NCBI GenBank assembly: GCA_937898885.1
Contig: CALDKD010000103.1
Location: 1-45,559, forward strand
Direction of reading: 5' to 3'
DNA length: 45,559 bases
Origin: an uncultured Bacteroidales bacterium
Lineage (GTDB): Bacteria > Bacteroidota > Bacteroidia > Bacteroidales > Bacteroidaceae
The notes beneath the pieces are model-generated. The model searched no databases. It saw only the letters and a list, made by a program, of their open reading frames with translations, and had not been told where the DNA came from. Shown here piece by piece: positions 32,765 through 40,335 of the stretch (within the stretch, counting starts at the first letter, position 1; each line of letters opens with the position of its first letter). A program made the position numbers and the translations under genes.

Positions 32765-33610
32765 ACTTGACAAACGGATGACCGCCACATATATCAGCAG
32801 CACTATGTTCATCATAAGTGCGTAGATGATGGCGGGAACGGCAATTGAGCCGTCATTGAATACAAAAGGACTGGTCGCGACAGCTATGGCCTGAGCTGCA
32901 TTCTGCATACCTACCTCAATCACTATGGTCCTGCGTTCCTTTTTCTGAAGACGGAACACTATGCACAGTGTCGCAGCCAGAAGTATCGCAGCCATCAGCA
33001 TAGCCGTAACGGATATTCCCAGCAGGCCGAAATACTCAATGATAGTGTCTCTGTTACCTACAAAGAACAGGCCGGCAAGCAGCATAAGCAGAGGAAACGC
33101 AAGCTTTGAGAGAACCGCGGATATGCGTATTGCCACATTCTGCCTGTAGCGTCTGATAAGAATACCTGCTATTATAGGCAACAGCATTGTAATAAGGTTC
33201 TGTACCAAAAGATTACCTACAGGCAATGTGATGTTCACATCGCGTCCGTACGATGATGACACCCATTGCATGATAACGGGCATTGTAATCAGTGTGACGA
33301 TGCTGCTTACCGCCGTGAGCGAGACAGAAAGGGCTACATCTCCTTTTGCCAGTTTTGAGAATACGTTTGATGAGCTTCCTCCAGGACAGCAGGCAATAAG
33401 CATTATGCCAATGGTGAAAACCGGTGGCAGATTTAGGAGCAAAGTGACCAAATATGCCAGTGCGGGTAACAGGATAAGCTGTCCCAGCATACCGGCAATG
33501 ATAGCCTTAGGCCTTTTGAAAACCAATAGAAAATCCTTACCCTCCAGCGAGAGGCCAAGGTCAAACATCAGCAGTGTCAGTATAGGCAAGACAATTACAA
33601 TACTATTCAT
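32741..33610 (-). CDS. BASS-family Na+-dependent symporter
   Basis: A 289-residue membrane protein with nine or ten hydrophobic segments (IVIVLPILTLLMFDLGLSL at the N-terminus). The segment MLIACCPGGSSSNVFSKLAKGDVALSVSLTAVSS is the family's hallmark (CPGG-x-x-SN, Na+ site), followed by EVGMQNAAQAIAVA, the second discontinuous helix signature. Members take up bile acids, pyruvate, pantothenate or other organic anions with Na+; the substrate cannot be told. The last residues SGSKGQVP and the stop come from palindrome copy 5, so the natural C-terminus may have been replaced. It lies 5 bases after ndk. Confidence 0.88.
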   Translation of the reverse strand: MNSIVIVLPILTLLMFDLGLSLEGKDFLLVFKRPKAIIAGMLGQLILLPALAYLVTLLLNLPPVFTIGIMLIACCPGGSSSNVFSKLAKGDVALSVSLTAVSSIVTLITMPVIMQWVSSSYGRDVNITLPVGNLLVQNLITMLLPIIAGILIRRYRQNVAIRISAVLSKLAFPLLMLLAGLFFVGNRDTIIEYFGLLGISVTAMLMAAILLAATLCIVFRLQKKERRTIVIEVGMQNAAQAIAVATSPFVFNDGSIAVPAIIYALMMNIVLLIYVAVIRLSSGSKGQVP

Positions 33611-33615
33611 ATCGG

Positions 33616-34080
33616 TTATTTCAGCTCGTCGCTGGCATACAGATAATCAAACAAAGGTGACTCGTACTCAAAGTAGTCATCGCTCGTGAAGAAACGGTCA
33701 AGCTCGACAACCGCGCTCTCCATAGAGTCTGATGCGTGAATGATATTCTCCTGATGGCTCATACAAAGGTCTCCGCGTACTGTCCCTGGCAGAGCCTTGC
33801 GTCCGTTGGTGGCTCCTGTCATCTCGCGCACAACCTCTACGGCATCTATGCCCTCCCAGCAGCAGAGTATCACGGGCGCAGCCATCATTGACTTCTCTAT
33901 GATAGGGTAGAATGGCTTGCCTGCAAGGTGCGAATAGTGCTCCGCACACTTCTCCTTTGTGAACCGGTACATCTTCAGAGCCACCAGCTTGAGCCCTTTT
34001 TTCTCAAATCTTGATATCACCTCGCCAATGAGTCCCCTCTGCAGGGCGCATGGCTTGATTATAACTAATGTCCTTTCCAT
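33616..34080 (-). CDS. ndk: Nucleoside diphosphate kinase
   Basis: A 154-residue enzyme that moves the terminal phosphate of ATP onto nucleoside diphosphates. Family marks: RTLVIIKPCALQRGLIGEV at the start, HYSHLAGKPFYP, NGRKALPGTVRGDL and the catalytic histidine in NIIHASDS (His115). The length is normal for bacterial Ndk. A slight insertion precedes the catalytic loop (the usual GATNPxxAxPGTIRGD is GATNGRKALPGTVRGD). It sits between an unknown gene (13 bases upstream) and the symporter (5 bases downstream), so they are probably co-transcribed. Confidence 0.95.
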   Translation of the reverse strand: MERTLVIIKPCALQRGLIGEVISRFEKKGLKLVALKMYRFTKEKCAEHYSHLAGKPFYPIIEKSMMAAPVILCCWEGIDAVEVVREMTGATNGRKALPGTVRGDLCMSHQENIIHASDSMESAVVELDRFFTSDDYFEYESPLFDYLYASDELK

Positions 34081-34093
34081 AATTGAATCTTTG

Positions 34094-34621
34094 TCAGTTT
34101 ACTTTGGTCATTTGGTATCCCATCCTGGACAATTGAATACCTGCCCCTGCCAGATACAGTTGGTGAAGGCAGGCAACGTAAGCCTGAAATGCCTCTTTTG
34201 AGCCTGGCTCTATGTTGGCGTGCCGCAATATGCTGTCGGTACGTGACGCGCACTCCGCCACAAGTAACTCAAGCTTATCGTACTCCTTGCCGTCAAGGCC
34301 AAGAATCTCCTGACGGATATACTCATCCATACAGTCAAATCCTCTGGCAGCGCGTAGCTCCTGATAGATATCGTCCCTGTCGTGCCAGTTCTCCCAATCC
34401 TCTTCCCAGAATGTGGCGACAGCCATACCTGTGTACATCATCCAGCCCAATGAGACTGTAGGGTAATCACTGAACTCACGTATGCCGTCTGGAATGTAGG
34501 CTTTTGAAATCTGTTCCCATTTATCACTGATGTCCTCTGTCTCTGGCATCTTCTCCCCAATCTCGCCCAGACTTCTCAGATAGCAGGCGAGGTCATCTCT
34601 CACAATCTCTTCAATATTCAT
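34094..34621 (-). CDS. Conserved-looking cytosolic protein of unknown function
   Basis: A 175-residue protein without signal or membrane helix. It is acidic and Trp/Tyr-rich: ISDKWEQISKAYIPDG, LGWMMYTGMAVATFWEEDWENW, a RGFDCMDEYIRQEILGL helix and a C-terminal AFQAYVACLHQLYLAGAGIQLSRMGY helix. Mostly helical. I do not recognise a domain name. Its position directly before ndk (13 bases) suggests co-translation; the functional link is not known. Confidence 0.7.
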   Translation of the reverse strand: MNIEEIVRDDLACYLRSLGEIGEKMPETEDISDKWEQISKAYIPDGIREFSDYPTVSLGWMMYTGMAVATFWEEDWENWHDRDDIYQELRAARGFDCMDEYIRQEILGLDGKEYDKLELLVAECASRTDSILRHANIEPGSKEAFQAYVACLHQLYLAGAGIQLSRMGYQMTKVN

Positions 34622-34697
34622 TCTTTTGTATCAACATCTCATAAAACCGCAATAGTGGCTCTCAAGTCCAAGAGTAGGGCGGGCCATTCCCTGATGG

Positions 34698-35768
34698 TCA
34701 GAAATTGCGCTTGTGGATTACTGTGGGGTCGAAATGCCCTAGATCAGCCACACCGGTCCGTGCCATAACTCCTGCCAGCTCTGCGGTCATCTGGTTGATT
34801 CTCCTGGAAACGGCGCTGCCTCCGTCTTTCAGCAATGGCATCAGATGGCGTCCTATTGATACCGCAGTGGCGCCCAATGCCAGAGCCTTATATACATCCA
34901 TTCCGCTCTCAAACCCGCAATCCACAAAGACTGGAATCTTGCCGGCGGTCACCTTGAGAATATCCGGAAGCACCATCAATGGCGGACAGGAATAATTGAC
35001 CATACCGTGGTGATGTGACACGACAATGCCCTTTACCCCCACCTTCATACATTTCTCGGCATCTCTCGGACTCATTACCCCCTTCACGATAAATGGTACG
35101 CGGCTTGCCTGAACGAAATCTCTCAGCTCTTCTGTTGACTTTGCCTTCATAGGCAGTCCCATGACATTGTCATACTGTCCGTTGCTCTGGAACGAGTGGT
35201 CAATATCCATACCAACGGCTATGCATCCGCATCGTACCGCGTGATCAATCTTGCGAAACACCTCTTTATTATCGGCGTGAGGCTTGATAATCTTGATTGT
35301 CCTGGCTCCTGTGGATACTATTCCCTCAAGCTCGGCATCCTGGCCCATACCCATCCAGTGTACGGCATTGCTCTCTGCGGCGCCTTTCGCGTAAACATTC
35401 ATTCCGTCGGGCGCATTATTGAAAAGGTGCGACAGGGCCGCGGTCATAATCGGAGTAGAGAACTTATGTCCGAACAATTGAAATGACGTGTCTGGAATGA
35501 CAGAGTCCAGATAACGGGTCTCAATTAACAGGGAGTCCAGATAGTCTCGGGTTATTTTGTCTGAATTGCCGGTGTACATACTGATTGGAGTGTTAATGGG
35601 ATTGTTTTCGCTTTCAGGCTGAGGTGCGGCTGCCACAGCCTCTCTCTGACCATTGTTACGGTCACCGCTTGTGCCTGCGCAGGACGGGAATACGCCCATT
35701 GCAGCGCTTCCGGCCGCTATGACGCTCATAGTCTTTATGGCATCGCGCCTTGAAATCTGCTTGCTCAT
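34698..35768 (-). CDS. FMN-dependent α-hydroxy-acid oxidase-like lipoprotein
   Basis: A 356-residue exported protein. The N-terminus has a twin-arginine-like motif (SRRDAIKTM) and then a lipobox FPSC (Cys about 29), followed by a low-complexity linker. Residues about 65-350 follow the TIM-barrel plan of the lactate oxidase/glycolate oxidase family: NTPISM start, PIMTAALSHLFN, PFIVKGVMSPRDAEKCMKVGVKGIVVSHHHG, IPVFVDCGFESGMDVYKALALGATAVSIGRHLM. The family active-site motif is usually SNHGGRQ; here it reads SHHHGMVN, with the catalytic His kept and the substrate-binding Arg lost. An altered or absent oxidase activity is likely. A full-consensus promoter precedes it. Confidence 0.78.
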   Translation of the reverse strand: MSKQISRRDAIKTMSVIAAGSAAMGVFPSCAGTSGDRNNGQREAVAAAPQPESENNPINTPISMYTGNSDKITRDYLDSLLIETRYLDSVIPDTSFQLFGHKFSTPIMTAALSHLFNNAPDGMNVYAKGAAESNAVHWMGMGQDAELEGIVSTGARTIKIIKPHADNKEVFRKIDHAVRCGCIAVGMDIDHSFQSNGQYDNVMGLPMKAKSTEELRDFVQASRVPFIVKGVMSPRDAEKCMKVGVKGIVVSHHHGMVNYSCPPLMVLPDILKVTAGKIPVFVDCGFESGMDVYKALALGATAVSIGRHLMPLLKDGGSAVSRRINQMTAELAGVMARTGVADLGHFDPTVIHKRNF

Positions 35769-35800
35769 AATCCGTTTGATAGTAATTGCGTTATTTAAGG

Positions 35801-35832
35801 CAAAATTATGCTTTCATATCCTTATAACCAAA
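35801..35832 (-). promoter_or_regulatory. Consensus promoter of the FMN-oxidase-like gene
   Basis: Minus strand TTTG (plus 35829-35832), exactly 20 bases, then TAATTTTG (plus 35801-35808). The leader to ATG 35768 would be about 27 bases. Confidence 0.7.
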
Positions 35833-35883
35833 GGTCACTGAAACTTTATATCAACAGGTCTCACTATTTGTCAAACCTTGTAG

Positions 35884-35891
35884 TAACTTTG
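35884..35891 (+). promoter_or_regulatory. -7 element of the DUF3298-type gene
   Basis: TAACTTTG followed by C, 17 bases before ATG 35908. The nearest TTTG (35867-35870) is only 13 bases upstream, so the -33 match is poor. Confidence 0.5.
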
Positions 35892-35907
35892 CGGAAAACG
35901 GATTTAT

Positions 35908-36732
35908 ATGAGCAGGACTTTATTGAATGTAATGGCGGTAATATATGCCGCGTTGATGCTTACGGGCTGCGGAACAAGGAACGATGGTCTGAGGAGCATA
36001 CACTATGCGGACTCCACTGAATGTGTCAGACTCACTGTCGATGCCAGGCTTCCGCGGGCCCGCAAGGGGCCGGATGCCGTAATAAGGGATACTCTTCTGG
36101 CTGAGCTGGTAAGACAGTTTGAGAATTTCGGAATGCGGGAGGAGCCTCACAGACTGCAGCCATATACAGGCAAGGACAGATACGGTGACTATGTGTCTTT
36201 TTACGCAGGTCAGGTATTGACATATCTTGACTCCATATCCTCGGAGGACAGGGAAGAGCGCCTGCAATATACATCGTTTGCGCCTATGTGGGAATACGAG
36301 GCAAGCATAAACAAAGTTGCCGTTGGCGGAAAATACATAGTGTTTGAGCAATCCAACTATATCTATATGGGCGGGGCTCACGGCGGTGTGTCTGGCGGTG
36401 GAAGTATGACATTCCGGAAGTCCGACGGCAAGTTGTTGCGCTCAGTGATTGACCGGGGCGAATGGCTGTCAATGCAGACGCTGCTCCATAACGGACTCAA
36501 AACTTATTTCGAGGAGTGTGGCGATGAGCAGGGAATGGAGTACCTGTTTGTAGATGCCGATTCAATACCGCTTCCCGTTTGGGAGCCAAGCCTTTGTGAC
36601 AGTGGGGTGGTGTTCGTGTATCAGCAGTACGAGATAGCGCCATACGCGGTGGGAATGCCCACTTTTACTGTCCCGTATGAGCAGATCATAGAGTTTCTCA
36701 CTCCTGACGCGCTGGAGCTGACTGACATATAA
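35908..36732 (+). CDS. DUF3298/DUF4163-type lipoprotein
   Basis: A 274-residue lipoprotein (signal ends MLTGC, Cys about 21). The C-terminal half matches the DUF3298 plan found in the anti-sigma factor RsiV extracytoplasmic domain: YIYMGGAHGGVSGGGSMTFRKSDGKLL, then GLKTYFEE and a final FVYQQYEIAPYAVGMPTFTVPYEQI strand. The GGAHG loop is the family's hallmark. Members may bind lysozyme or glycan, but no anti-sigma domain is present here. It is transcribed alone, convergent with the xylanase gene three bases away, and 140 bases from the divergent FMN-oxidase-like gene. Confidence 0.82.
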   Translation: MSRTLLNVMAVIYAALMLTGCGTRNDGLRSIHYADSTECVRLTVDARLPRARKGPDAVIRDTLLAELVRQFENFGMREEPHRLQPYTGKDRYGDYVSFYAGQVLTYLDSISSEDREERLQYTSFAPMWEYEASINKVAVGGKYIVFEQSNYIYMGGAHGGVSGGGSMTFRKSDGKLLRSVIDRGEWLSMQTLLHNGLKTYFEECGDEQGMEYLFVDADSIPLPVWEPSLCDSGVVFVYQQYEIAPYAVGMPTFTVPYEQIIEFLTPDALELTDI

Positions 36733-36735
36733 GCC

Positions 36736-38961
36736 TTATTTCAGAAATACGCGCTTCTGTCCGTCTGCTATATATATACCATTGTCAGACGGCTGTGATA
36801 CCTGCTTGCCGCTGATGTCATATATGGCTTTATCCTTGGCGGAGTCAGGCGTGATATCAATGATTCGCGCCGGATCAATTCCTCTCTTCCTGCAGGCATC
36901 GGCCAGGGTGTTCCTTATGTAATAGAACGCAGGCTTGGGTGTATAGTATTTGTCAAAAATCAGAGGCTCTGCTCTCTGACGATACTCAATCCAGCTGCGG
37001 TCATCAGACACTCCCCACATTATCACTCCAAGAGAGTTCTCCTCCTGAAGCGCTATGTTCACAATTGTCCTGTAGTCCTCGGCCTGTCTGATGTACCCGT
37101 TGAGGTTACCCCACAGAGAGCTTCCAATTGTAATGTCCAGCTCAGTTACCTCGCATTTAAGGCCTATCTCTGCGAAATGCCGGTATGTCTCAACCAATTG
37201 CGTGGAGTCAATGTCACCGGTGGCCAGATGGCACTGAATACCTACACCATCTATGGGTGTACCGCTTTCCTTCATCCTTTTCGCCAGATTGAACAGTGCC
37301 TTTGTCTTGGACTTGTTCCAATGGTGGTTCCCATACTCGTTCAGGATAAGGAGCACGTCGGGATCAGCCTGACGTGCCCAGACGAATGCAGAGTCAAGGT
37401 ACGACTCACCGATCACATCGTACCAGACAGTGTGCCTCAGAGAGTATCCGTCCGGATTTGAGCCCAGGATGCTCTGGTTGTCGTCCAGACACTCGTTCAC
37501 CACATCCCATTCGGCTATCTGCCCTTTGTAGTGCGATACAATGGATATGATATGATTCTTGAGAATCTGCTGCAGCTGCTCTTTGCTAAGGTTCCTGTTG
37601 TTCTTGAAACCATCCTCGCTGATCCAGTTCGGAACCTGTGTGTGCCAGCAAAGATTATGCCCGCGCATTGTTATCCCATTGTCTTTGGCGAACTGTACCA
37701 GCTTGTCAGCCTCTTTGAAATCAAACCGTCCATTGTATGGCTCCAGAGCATCGAATTTCATCTGATTCTCCGCCACCAAAGCATTCAGATTCTGCTCAAT
37801 GACTCTCTGTCTCTGAGTATTGGAAGTCACCTCATTTGATGATGTGGCGGCACCTATATGGAACCCCAGCGCGTCGGCGTAATAACGCAGCGTCCCAGTC
37901 TCATCGTCAATCACATAGTCTGGCTGACACAGGGTTATGTCATCAATGTAATACTCGAACTGTCCGTTGAATCCAAGGTCTATATATCTGTCGCTGTTGG
38001 AGACGTTTTTCAGAAAATACGTCTTCAGCACCCAGTAGCCCGTCTCACCAAGGTTCAGACTCTCCGATACGGATGAGTGACGGCCCAGATTCAGGTAAAA
38101 AGTCTTGTAGAGGGATGAGTTGTCGCCCTCATTGGCCGGACGGAAGAACCTTACCGATACCATATCGAACGCGCTGGCCTCAGTACCGGTCATATCCATA
38201 AGGATACGAATCCGGGTGTTCCCGCCAGTAGTCTTGACGTGCAGCACTTTGTTCTCACTGTCAGCAGGGTCTGTCTCTACTGTCGCGGTACCGTTCCCGC
38301 TCTTGCTGCCGCCATCGTACAACTGCATTGTGCTTCCCAGGTCACGGGCATTAAAATCCTCAAGCACAATCTTGTCCGTGAAGTCTGGACCAGGGTAGGG
38401 AACAGGGTCTGGCCTCTTGACCGATGTCAGTGCTATGCGGTCCAGAAAAAACTCATCCACACTCTGGCCGTAATCCAGTATCAGCCTTGCCAGATGCTCC
38501 ATATCTATGTCAAACTCAACGACGTATCTTGACCATTCTGTGCTGATGTCAAAGACAGCCGGCCAGCATTGTCCGTCCTCATAGTTCTCCTGCTGGCAGC
38601 AAATCTGCAGCTGAGAGCCCTGCTTGCGCGACCTTGCATAAAACTCCAGACGGTATCTGCCGGGAGCGAGTCTCTTGCCGAAGTCGTATTGCGCCTGTGC
38701 CTGCCAGAACTCCTGTGGCTTGGTGTTCTTCAGAGACATACATCCCGCACTTCCATCATACCCGGGTGTGGCCCGTCTCATTGTGGCGCCATCGCCCCAG
38801 CCGTGCCATCTGCCAAGGCTGCTGTTGAAGTTGTACGATGTGGTCTCAATCAGGTTGCCTTCAACATTCGGCTCTGCGGTTGCGGCCATCACATTAAGTG
38901 CGGCTGCCTGCGAGATCAGCAGTGTCAGGAAAGAGAATAATCTTGAATTAAAGGATAACAT
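36736..38961 (-). CDS. GH10 endo-β-1,4-xylanase with two N-terminal modules and a type IX-like tail
   Basis: A 741-residue secreted enzyme. Signal peptide about 1-27 (cleavage near VMAATAE). A carbohydrate-binding-like β-sandwich lies about 38-182 (NFNSSLGRWHGWGDGATM; FFLDRIALTS), and a second about 198-345 (FNARDLGSTM; YYIDDITLCQ). The GH10 catalytic domain is about 360-700: MKFDALEPYNGRFDFKEADK, MRGHNLCWHTQVPNW, WDVVNEC with acid/base Glu490, and CEVTELDI with nucleophile Glu607. It cuts xylan backbones. The C-terminus (about 703-741: KAIYDISGKQV, GIYIADGQKRVFLK) resembles the type IX secretion sorting tail. It lies 12 bases downstream of a GNAT gene; the substrate binder and any transporter are not nearby. 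Confidence 0.9.
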   Translation of the reverse strand: MLSFNSRLFSFLTLLISQAAALNVMAATAEPNVEGNLIETTSYNFNSSLGRWHGWGDGATMRRATPGYDGSAGCMSLKNTKPQEFWQAQAQYDFGKRLAPGRYRLEFYARSRKQGSQLQICCQQENYEDGQCWPAVFDISTEWSRYVVEFDIDMEHLARLILDYGQSVDEFFLDRIALTSVKRPDPVPYPGPDFTDKIVLEDFNARDLGSTMQLYDGGSKSGNGTATVETDPADSENKVLHVKTTGGNTRIRILMDMTGTEASAFDMVSVRFFRPANEGDNSSLYKTFYLNLGRHSSVSESLNLGETGYWVLKTYFLKNVSNSDRYIDLGFNGQFEYYIDDITLCQPDYVIDDETGTLRYYADALGFHIGAATSSNEVTSNTQRQRVIEQNLNALVAENQMKFDALEPYNGRFDFKEADKLVQFAKDNGITMRGHNLCWHTQVPNWISEDGFKNNRNLSKEQLQQILKNHIISIVSHYKGQIAEWDVVNECLDDNQSILGSNPDGYSLRHTVWYDVIGESYLDSAFVWARQADPDVLLILNEYGNHHWNKSKTKALFNLAKRMKESGTPIDGVGIQCHLATGDIDSTQLVETYRHFAEIGLKCEVTELDITIGSSLWGNLNGYIRQAEDYRTIVNIALQEENSLGVIMWGVSDDRSWIEYRQRAEPLIFDKYYTPKPAFYYIRNTLADACRKRGIDPARIIDITPDSAKDKAIYDISGKQVSQPSDNGIYIADGQKRVFLK

Positions 38962-38973
38962 ATCTCAGTCGGG

Positions 38974-39456
38974 TTAATTGTACTGATAAGCCAGCCGCTC
39001 ATCGCCATTCCAGCAGTGAATGATGCCGCAATACCTGAATCCGGCTTTCTCTACTATATGCCTCATCACTTTGTTGTCGCGGTGAGTGTCAATGCGCACG
39101 GTTCCGAGGGTCTGCAATGCAAAACGCATAACCTCGTTGAACAAGCCTCTCACCTGTCCGGAAGTGGCAATGCGGTGTATGGTGGCGTAGGGGTTGTCGT
39201 TTTTCCAGGCTCCATCATATATTACATCGTATGTAGGGTCTTTCTCTGTGCGCATTACGAATGTACCCACAATCTGTCCGTCAGACAGGCAGACATAACT
39301 CTCGTTACGTCTGATGTCCTCCATAATCTGCGCCACGCTGGGGTAGCCGTCGGTCCATTGACTGGGATTGCCTGTCCCGGCCATAAACCTGCGGGCATAC
39401 GCGAAGATTTCCTGCAGCCGTGGAATGTCGGTCTCTGTTGTCCTGCGGATTTCCAT
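38974..39456 (-). CDS. GNAT-family N-acetyltransferase
   Basis: A 160-residue cytosolic protein with the GNAT fold: N-terminal IRRTTETDIPRLQEIF, strand β4 QIVGTFVMRTEKDP, then HRIATSGQVRGLFNEVM, the acetyl-CoA loop (a degenerate QxxGxG/A), and the terminal KVMRHIVEKAGFRYCGI, the usual FxxxGF-like end. It transfers acetyl from acetyl-CoA to an amine; the substrate is unknown. It is not obviously linked to the xylanase that follows 12 bases on. Its promoter lies about 85 bases upstream. Confidence 0.85.
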   Translation of the reverse strand: MEIRRTTETDIPRLQEIFAYARRFMAGTGNPSQWTDGYPSVAQIMEDIRRNESYVCLSDGQIVGTFVMRTEKDPTYDVIYDGAWKNDNPYATIHRIATSGQVRGLFNEVMRFALQTLGTVRIDTHRDNKVMRHIVEKAGFRYCGIIHCWNGDERLAYQYN

Positions 39457-39541
39457 TGCTTGTATTTAAATGCTATGCAAACATATAACTAATAGCCCAC
39501 ATATTATAGGCTTACCCGAAAAAGTATTCCTTCTGACACTG

Positions 39542-39572
39542 CAAAGATACAACACCTGTACCATACGGCAAT
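39542..39572 (-). promoter_or_regulatory. Promoter of the GNAT gene
   Basis: Minus strand ATTG (plus 39569-39572), 19 bases, TATCTTTG (plus 39542-39549) then C. It predicts an 80-base leader before ATG 39456. Confidence 0.55.
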
Positions 39573-39793
39573 GTGCCGGCGACAAATCCGGGGCATTCGG
39601 GCGACAACTTTGACGTAATGCGCATATATACTGGCGGCTGCAGAGAGGTAGGCAAGAGCCTGTATGTGGAATTGTCCTGGCTGTTCTCCAATTGCGCCTT
39701 AATGCGGCTATACGCGATTTAAGGTTCCGAAACAGTGCCTTAAGGTTTTGTGTAAGGATTTATTACTATCAACCTGTAGCACACCCATATACC

Positions 39794-39865
39794 TCCCCAA
39801 CTGGATGATTTTATTTCTCCAACTGGGAAAAATTTTTTCCCTAACTGGGAAAATAAATTTTGCCA
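39794..39865. repeat. AACTGGGAAAA short repeats
   Basis: Copies: CAACTGGAtg (about 39799), CAACTGGGAAAAA (about 39820), TAACTGGGAAAAT (about 39843) and an inverted GCCAGTT (about 39861). The middle two face each other through a GGGAAAA/TTTTTTCCC palindrome, so hairpin formation is possible. Confidence 0.5.
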
Positions 39866-39928
39866 GTTAAGCAGATATAGGAACAAGCTCCGGACAAGGC
39901 TAATATTGTACGGATTTTTCCAAAAAAC

Positions 39929-39958
39929 CTTAAACCTTAATACCTTAATACCTTAATT
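39929..39958 (+). repeat. CCTTAATA tandem repeat
   Basis: Four consecutive units CCTTAAA, CCTTAATA, CCTTAATA, CCTTAATT. Related TTAAGG sequences occur about 200 bases upstream. Confidence 0.6.
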
Positions 39959-40228
39959 CACATCGTATCTCAGGTATGGAGGGCAAAGATGGCGTGCGAA
40001 GTATGAGTGGCGCTGACCGTAGCCGGTGTCAGCCGGTGCTTGCCAAGTATTGACTTGTTATGTATAGAAGTTCGCGGGTGTGTTAAGGTTTACGGGTTCC
40101 ATCTGCTCTTCGTATGTCATGGCGGTAAAGCTGGAAATATCAAACAGTTTCTCCAAACCTTTACCAAAGAATTCTTCAGGGACGGACTTCAGTGATTTCA
40201 TGGCTTACCACTGCGAATATAGTGGGAA

Positions 40229-40247
40229 GTGTCAAAAAATTGGACGA
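40229..40247 (+). promoter_or_regulatory. Operator-like palindrome, copy A
   Basis: GTGTCAAAAAATTGGACGA, an imperfect version of the palindrome at 45346-45364. Both lie exactly 75 bases before the conserved TGG element. Confidence 0.6.
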
Positions 40248-40303
40248 TTTTCGGGCAGAAAGTACGATTTCCGCATTTTTGTTTGCAGTGGCATATTATG
40301 ACA

Positions 40304-40320
40304 TGGTATTTTTGTGTGAA
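40304..40320 (+). promoter_or_regulatory. Conserved promoter element, copy A (possible σ54 type)
   Basis: TGGTATTTTTGTGTGAA ends 15 bases before ATG 40336. The same sequence is at 45421-45437 before the second permease. TGG then a 10-base gap resembles a σ54 -24 element, but the -12 part (TG instead of GC) is a poor match. Assignment to σ54 is uncertain. Confidence 0.4.
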
Positions 40321-40335
40321 CAAAAACTGGAATCT

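Larger units (their letters stand above)
39457..40191. other. Gene-poor region with AT-rich repeats
   Basis: No gene is supported. It holds the GNAT promoter (39542-39572), short repeats of an AACTGGGAAAA-like unit at about 39794-39865 (three direct copies and one inverted, with a GGGAAAAATTTTTTCCC palindrome), and CCTTAATA-type repeats at about 39929-39958 with TTAAGGTT copies at 39719-39755. A 34-codon frame at 39618 (MRIYTGGCREVGKS) is probably chance or a gene fragment. The low coding content and repeats suggest a degraded insertion or a regulatory/recombination zone. Confidence 0.55.

Noticed and set aside
39618..39722. Short frame MRIYTGGCREVGKS... as a metallo-β-lactamase-like or ATPase fragment
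   Set aside because: Only 34 codons with a weak motif; no supporting flanking sequence.
40007..40195. Open frames between the repeats and the permease
   Set aside because: Short, overlapping, no domain and no promoter.
40192..40335. Longer start for the first FtsX-type permease
   Set aside because: This stretch contains the regulatory module that is also found before the second permease, and the paralogue begins at the equivalent of 40336.
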